Source: Coprenecus sp964640305
GTDB taxonomy: Bacteria > Bacteroidota > Bacteroidia > Bacteroidales > UBA932
Direction of reading: 5' to 3'
Length of the DNA: 18,781 nt
NCBI GenBank assembly: GCA_964640305.1
Contig: CAZXFF010000039.1
Span: forward strand, 1 to 18,781
Below the pieces are notes generated by a model that saw only the letters and a list, made by a program, of their open reading frames with translations, made no database searches and was not told the DNA's origin. Position 1 is the stretch's first letter. Every line of letters begins with the position of its first letter. Positions 15,214 through 18,781 of this stretch are shown here, piece after piece. Position numbers and translations under genes: made by a program.

Positions 15214-15816
15214 ATGAATAGTATATTTTTTAGGGCATTGGAGCCTGAAGATGCCATTTTGATATATGAGTGGCATAATGACCACACTTTAATGAAAGAT
15301 GCTGTTGGTATGGCGCGTCCTTGGTCTATGCAGGATTGCCGTAATTGGATAGAATCTAAAACAGGACATGATCCGTTCAATTATTGGTTCGCGATATGCC
15401 TTAATGATGAAAATAAAACGATGATTGGCTACACTGGGGTAAATAACATACATTATGTGAATAGCTCTGCCACTTGCAATGCGATAGTGATCGGGGACAA
15501 AAAAAACAGGGATGGTATAAGTTGGCTTGAGGCAAATCTTTTTATCCGGGAATTTGTTTTTGAAACGTTGCATTTAAACAGATATTACGGAAGCTTTTCT
15601 GAAACGCAGAAAATGACAGCTATCGCAAATATGTTGTTTTATGCAACCATAGAAGGTAAAGCAAGGCAGGCAATCTGGAGCCAAGGAGAATATCATGATG
15701 TCTATAATGTATCTCTCCTGAGGGATGAGTATATGAAACATAAAAACAACGGTGATTATACAATATCCGCTTTGATAAAAAGATTCAGGCAACTGCAAAA
15801 GAAAAAGGGTGAATGA
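15214..15816 (+). CDS. GNAT-family N-acetyltransferase
   Basis: A 200-residue protein with GNAT features: FFRALEPEDAILIYEW at the N-terminus (RimJ/RimL- and PseH-like), a central IGYTGVNNIHY strand pair (71-81), and a degenerate acetyl-CoA loop KKNRDGIS (96-103). FVFETLHLNRYYGSF (114-128) is the family's characteristic L-N-R-x strand and turn. In polysaccharide clusters such enzymes usually N-acetylate amino sugars made by a neighbouring aminotransferase. It could equally cap the free alpha-amino group of an amino acid attached by the ATP-grasp ligases. It starts 12 bases after the second ligase and overlaps the next gene by four bases (ATGA at 15813-15816). Length is typical. Confidence 0.8.
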   Translation: MNSIFFRALEPEDAILIYEWHNDHTLMKDAVGMARPWSMQDCRNWIESKTGHDPFNYWFAICLNDENKTMIGYTGVNNIHYVNSSATCNAIVIGDKKNRDGISWLEANLFIREFVFETLHLNRYYGSFSETQKMTAIANMLFYATIEGKARQAIWSQGEYHDVYNVSLLRDEYMKHKNNGDYTISALIKRFRQLQKKKGE

Positions 15817-16952
15817 AGTATCTGTTGTTTTCAGCATGTCTGTTCTGTTTTAATGTATTACATTTATACGGTTCTGATATTGATGCTAAAATTGACTCAA
15901 TATGCAGAATGAAGGGGGTAATCGGGATGAGAGCCTTTGCTATAAAGGACACCTCGGTTATATATGAATATACATTTGGAGAAGCACTGCATTATAAGAA
16001 TGGAGAGTATCTATATACTGATTTTAATGACGATAGGGATTTATGGAAAATAGCATCTGTGACGAAAAATGTAGTTGCATTGGCTATAATGCAGTTATAT
16101 GAAAATGGGAAAATCGATCTGGATGCGGATATCAATAAATACTTGCCATTCAAGATAAGGAATCCTAAGTATATCAACAATCCCATAACCGTAAGGATGT
16201 TGTTGTCTCATTATTCCAGTATAGCAAAAGGACAATACGATTCTAAAAATTATAAGGGGGTAGAGTTTCTGGATTGCATGCCGGGAAGTAAATATGAGTA
16301 TAGTAATATAAATTATCTACTGCTGGCATCCATCATTGAAAACATGACGGGAGAACGCTTTGACAGGTATATACAGAATAATATATTTACACCTATTGGA
16401 GTTTCAGCTTCATTTGATCCATATGAAAACAACAGTGATGATTTAATATATGGAATGTGGCTAAACGGAAAAACGGGACAACTTGTTTTTTGCGACACAT
16501 ATCAAGCTTATGATAAAGAGCGTATAGCAAATTATGTACTGGCTAATACGACTAAAGAATTAAATCCTGCTGGGGGCCTGATAATTACACCGAAAGGCCT
16601 TATCAAGTATATTGGATTATGTATGGGGAGCATTAAAGACAGTTGTATCATCAAGGAAAGGACGCTGAGACAAATGCGTATCCCATATTCCCCCGATAAA
16701 AAATGCGGATTAGGTACCTTGGATTACTCTTATACAATTGCGGGTGAAACATTATTCGGACATACAGGGTATTCATATGGAATATTTTCTGCCATGATAT
16801 ACAATCCTGTCAAGAAGTATGGCTTTATCATTCTATGTAATGGGGCACAAGGTGATTATTCCATGGCATATCCCGAATTGCATGCACCGGTAATCAAGAT
16901 TCTGTATAATAGCGTTATCGCAAATATTTATGTCGCTGGCGATAAAAATTGA
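15813..16952 (+). CDS. Exported serine beta-lactamase/penicillin-binding-like hydrolase (class C fold)
   Basis: A 379-residue protein with an N-terminal hydrophobic signal-like segment (about 2-18), probably acting in the periplasm. All three active-site elements of the serine beta-lactamase/PBP4* family are present: S82-V-T-K85, Y163-S-N165 and H317-T-G319. These enzymes are hydrolases or transacylases acting on esters and amides, including D-amino-acid peptides. A drug-resistance role is not suggested by the context. Embedded in a polysaccharide operon by a four-base overlap upstream and a 23-base overlap downstream, it more likely removes or transfers an acyl or aminoacyl group on the exported glycan or its lipid-linked unit. 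This is inference. Length is normal for the family. Confidence 0.87.
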   Translation: MKYLLFSACLFCFNVLHLYGSDIDAKIDSICRMKGVIGMRAFAIKDTSVIYEYTFGEALHYKNGEYLYTDFNDDRDLWKIASVTKNVVALAIMQLYENGKIDLDADINKYLPFKIRNPKYINNPITVRMLLSHYSSIAKGQYDSKNYKGVEFLDCMPGSKYEYSNINYLLLASIIENMTGERFDRYIQNNIFTPIGVSASFDPYENNSDDLIYGMWLNGKTGQLVFCDTYQAYDKERIANYVLANTTKELNPAGGLIITPKGLIKYIGLCMGSIKDSCIIKERTLRQMRIPYSPDKKCGLGTLDYSYTIAGETLFGHTGYSYGIFSAMIYNPVKKYGFIILCNGAQGDYSMAYPELHAPVIKILYNSVIANIYVAGDKN

Positions 16953-18138
16953 CGCAAGGGACTCTTCCAGAAAGATTTTTTTCTGGGTTGGGTTAATAAT
17001 CATGTACAATTCTATGCAATTGTATTTTACATGGTTTATACCTCAGTCAGCATTGATGTTCGTTACATATCTGTCTGCCGGTATGTATATGGCATTCAAT
17101 GAACTTCACTTTACCAGAAAACGCTTGATTGCATCACTATTAATAATATCGGTTTTTTTTTATGAACAATTAGTCGTCTATCCGGTTTCATTTACCGCAG
17201 TGTCATATCTGATTTCCCGAGTGCTGTTTTTATTGCTCCTGATTTTTTCCTCAGAAGAATGCTTGAGGCAGTTTCTGAAATTGATAATACAAGTAACTGC
17301 CTGGATGATTCTTATATCATTGTTCTTCTGGATATTATTCTTGATTGGCGTTCCTTTGCCACACTATTCAACTTTGACAAACAACTATTACAAGCACTCG
17401 GTATACTTTTTCTTCATACTCAACGGGGATCCGGGACAACTCCTTCCCAGATTTGCAGGGTTGTTTTTGGAACCAGGGCACTTGGGCTCTACAGCATGTT
17501 TGCTGCTTTTTCTGAATGGTGTCACATTGCGTAAATGGCAGAATGTAGTTTTTCTGGTTGCTGTAATATTATCTCTTTCATTGGCAGCATATGGTCTGCT
17601 GGTAGGCAGTATCGCGCTATATTTAATAACAAGTACCAGAAATGGATGGCTCAAGATGCTACCTTATATTATTGTACTTGCCGGAGTTGTTGCCTTCTTT
17701 TCAGGATACAGGGGTGGTGAAAATGCAATCAACCAGAAAATTTTAATGAGATTGGTTTTCGAAAATGGAGAGATGGTTGGAAATAACAGAACCTCACAAG
17801 TATTTGATTCTCAATATAATAGGTTTATCAAGTCCAAGGATGCGATATTCGGGATGGGCCGTAGTGTAAATGAAAACACACATTCATCAACAGGATTATT
17901 GCATGGTACTGCATCATGGAAAAGATATATTTTCTTAAGAGGATACGTAGGATGTGCATTACTCTTGATGTTTCTGTTTTACTATTTACACGCATACCCT
18001 TCAAAATTGGGACTCGCTTTTATGATTATATACTTGGTATGTAATATCATAAGAGACTATCCCATTGATGAATTATGGCTATACTTGGTAATAGCCTCGT
18101 TACCGGTCTATCGACAAGATAAATTATCAATGGAATGA
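16930..18138 (+). CDS. wzy: Wzy-like O-antigen/capsule repeat-unit polymerase
   Basis: A 402-residue polytopic membrane protein with about ten hydrophobic segments. A larger non-membrane loop near residues 142-178 ends in PRFAGLFLEPGHLGS (173-187). The R-x-x-G-x-F-x-EPG element is typical of Wzy/O-antigen ligase-type proteins, with the arginine and EPG exposed to the periplasm. Low sequence conservation is normal for Wzy, so identification rests on topology, this motif and the presence of a Wzx flippase in the same operon. It should join flipped repeat units at the periplasmic face. The start at ATG 16930 lies inside the hydrolase gene (23-base overlap). The next gene follows after two bases. 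Confidence 0.82.
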   Translation: MSLAIKIDARDSSRKIFFWVGLIIMYNSMQLYFTWFIPQSALMFVTYLSAGMYMAFNELHFTRKRLIASLLIISVFFYEQLVVYPVSFTAVSYLISRVLFLLLLIFSSEECLRQFLKLIIQVTAWMILISLFFWILFLIGVPLPHYSTLTNNYYKHSVYFFFILNGDPGQLLPRFAGLFLEPGHLGSTACLLLFLNGVTLRKWQNVVFLVAVILSLSLAAYGLLVGSIALYLITSTRNGWLKMLPYIIVLAGVVAFFSGYRGGENAINQKILMRLVFENGEMVGNNRTSQVFDSQYNRFIKSKDAIFGMGRSVNENTHSSTGLLHGTASWKRYIFLRGYVGCALLLMFLFYYLHAYPSKLGLAFMIIYLVCNIIRDYPIDELWLYLVIASLPVYRQDKLSME

Positions 18139-18140
18139 TT

Positions 18141-18781
18141 ATGGGAGGAATTTTACACTTAAGTGCAAACGGTCATCTTCAGCAGCAATCAATGGCTGTA
18201 TTCGAGAGGTATTATCCCAATCAGAATATTATGTTGGCAATACCTCCTAAAGATGCCGATGATGTGAAAATCGATCTGCCGGAGGAAAGGTTCAGGTGGA
18301 TGGATTACGGAAACGTTTCTACATATGGAGAAATTGAAGAGTTATGCCATAAAAACAATATCGATAAAATCGTTCTCCATTCGGTATTTATAAAGAATCT
18401 GAAATTGGCAGAGTATCTCAAATCAAAACTGAATTGTAGAATATACTGGCTATTTTGGGGATTTGAATTATACAGTGCATTGGGTGAAGATTTCGGTGTA
18501 TCATATATAGATGAGAAATTCAATCCTTTCAAAGTAAGGACTTATTTTTATCCCAACAGGATCAAGCATTGTTTGAGATATCTGAGATATGGAACAACTT
18601 TCTCGCAAGTGTTGCAAAAGGCCACATCGATTGCCGATTATTTTTGTTTCTGGAATAAATATGATTATGAATTATATACAAAATACTTTGGCGATAGGGT
18701 AAAATTCAAATTATTTGGATATGTGTGCAGATATCGTAACGAGGCAGTAGATGAAAACTTTGATTTTCCTGAAAAGAAACA
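18141..18781 (+). CDS. WecF-like glycosyltransferase (TDP-4-amino-sugar transferase family), partial
   Basis: The open frame begins at ATG 18141, two bases after the Wzy stop, and continues off the right edge; 213 residues are visible. The N-terminus ILHLSANGHLQQQSMAVFE matches a Rossmann-like glycosyltransferase start, followed by IVLHSVFIKNLKLAEYL (77-93). The motif IYWLFWGFELYSALG (101-115) recalls the FWxxWGxDLY element of WecF, the TDP-Fuc4NAc:lipid II transferase of enterobacterial common antigen synthesis. The downstream SIADYFCFWNKYDYELY is also of that type. If correct, the enzyme would add a 4-amino-4,6-dideoxyhexose from a dTDP donor, consistent with the VioA-like aminotransferase in the same operon. 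The acceptor is unknown, and most of the donor-binding C-terminal half is missing from this window. Confidence 0.72.
   Translation, partial: MGGILHLSANGHLQQQSMAVFERYYPNQNIMLAIPPKDADDVKIDLPEERFRWMDYGNVSTYGEIEELCHKNNIDKIVLHSVFIKNLKLAEYLKSKLNCRIYWLFWGFELYSALGEDFGVSYIDEKFNPFKVRTYFYPNRIKHCLRYLRYGTTFSQVLQKATSIADYFCFWNKYDYELYTKYFGDRVKFKLFGYVCRYRNEAVDENFDFPEKK

Noticed and set aside
15813..16952. Interpretation as an antibiotic-resistance beta-lactamase
   Set aside because: The motifs define the broad serine hydrolase fold, not resistance, and overlaps with polysaccharide genes on both sides favour a glycan-related role.

Overview
The window looks like a chromosomal segment of a Bacteroidales bacterium (Bacteroides, Parabacteroides, Alistipes or a relative). 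The family content fits this order, and several intergenic regions carry the Bacteroidales promoter pattern TTTG-N19/20-TAnnTTTG instead of E. coli-like -35/-10 boxes. I cannot name the species.

Positions 1-287 hold no credible gene. The stretch is strikingly G-rich and C-poor on the + strand and lies just past the 3' end of the first gene, so that gene's transcript would end in a C-rich, G-poor tail. Positions 288-6635 (- strand) form a redox and respiratory block. A monocistronic four-domain sulfur-transfer flavoprotein (CoA-disulfide reductase, rhodanese, TusA and DsrE modules) lies downstream of a compact operon reading fur/perR-like regulator, resB-like, ccsA, tri-haem cytochrome c peroxidase. 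That operon packages a regulator, a System II cytochrome c haem-attachment pair and the haem protein that needs it. It ends at a clear intrinsic terminator (3045-3084).

Positions 6751-8129 (+ strand) are a self-contained two-gene cassette with its own consensus promoter, a nearly leaderless first gene of unrecognised family (258 aa), an overlapping PIN-domain nuclease gene, and a strong 16-bp-stem terminator. It resembles a toxin-antitoxin or nuclease module with an unusually large partner. Positions 8130-9242 are a junction of apparently decayed - strand coding material plus a candidate promoter and leader for the next operon.

Positions 9243-18781 (+ strand, running off the window) are a surface polysaccharide (capsule or O-antigen) operon: Wzx flippase, sugar aminotransferase, ATP-grasp ligase, a second and divergent aminotransferase-like protein, a second ATP-grasp ligase, GNAT acetyltransferase, an exported serine beta-lactamase-family hydrolase, a Wzy-like polymerase and a partial WecF-like glycosyltransferase. 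Most genes overlap or sit within a few bases of each other. The tandem aminotransferase/ATP-grasp pairs, with the acetyltransferase, suggest a glycan whose 4-amino sugar is decorated through amide bonds with amino-acid-like groups. The exported hydrolase may edit or transfer such a group in the periplasm. The first half of this operon (about 10700-13000) looks more GC-rich than the second, consistent with mosaic assembly.
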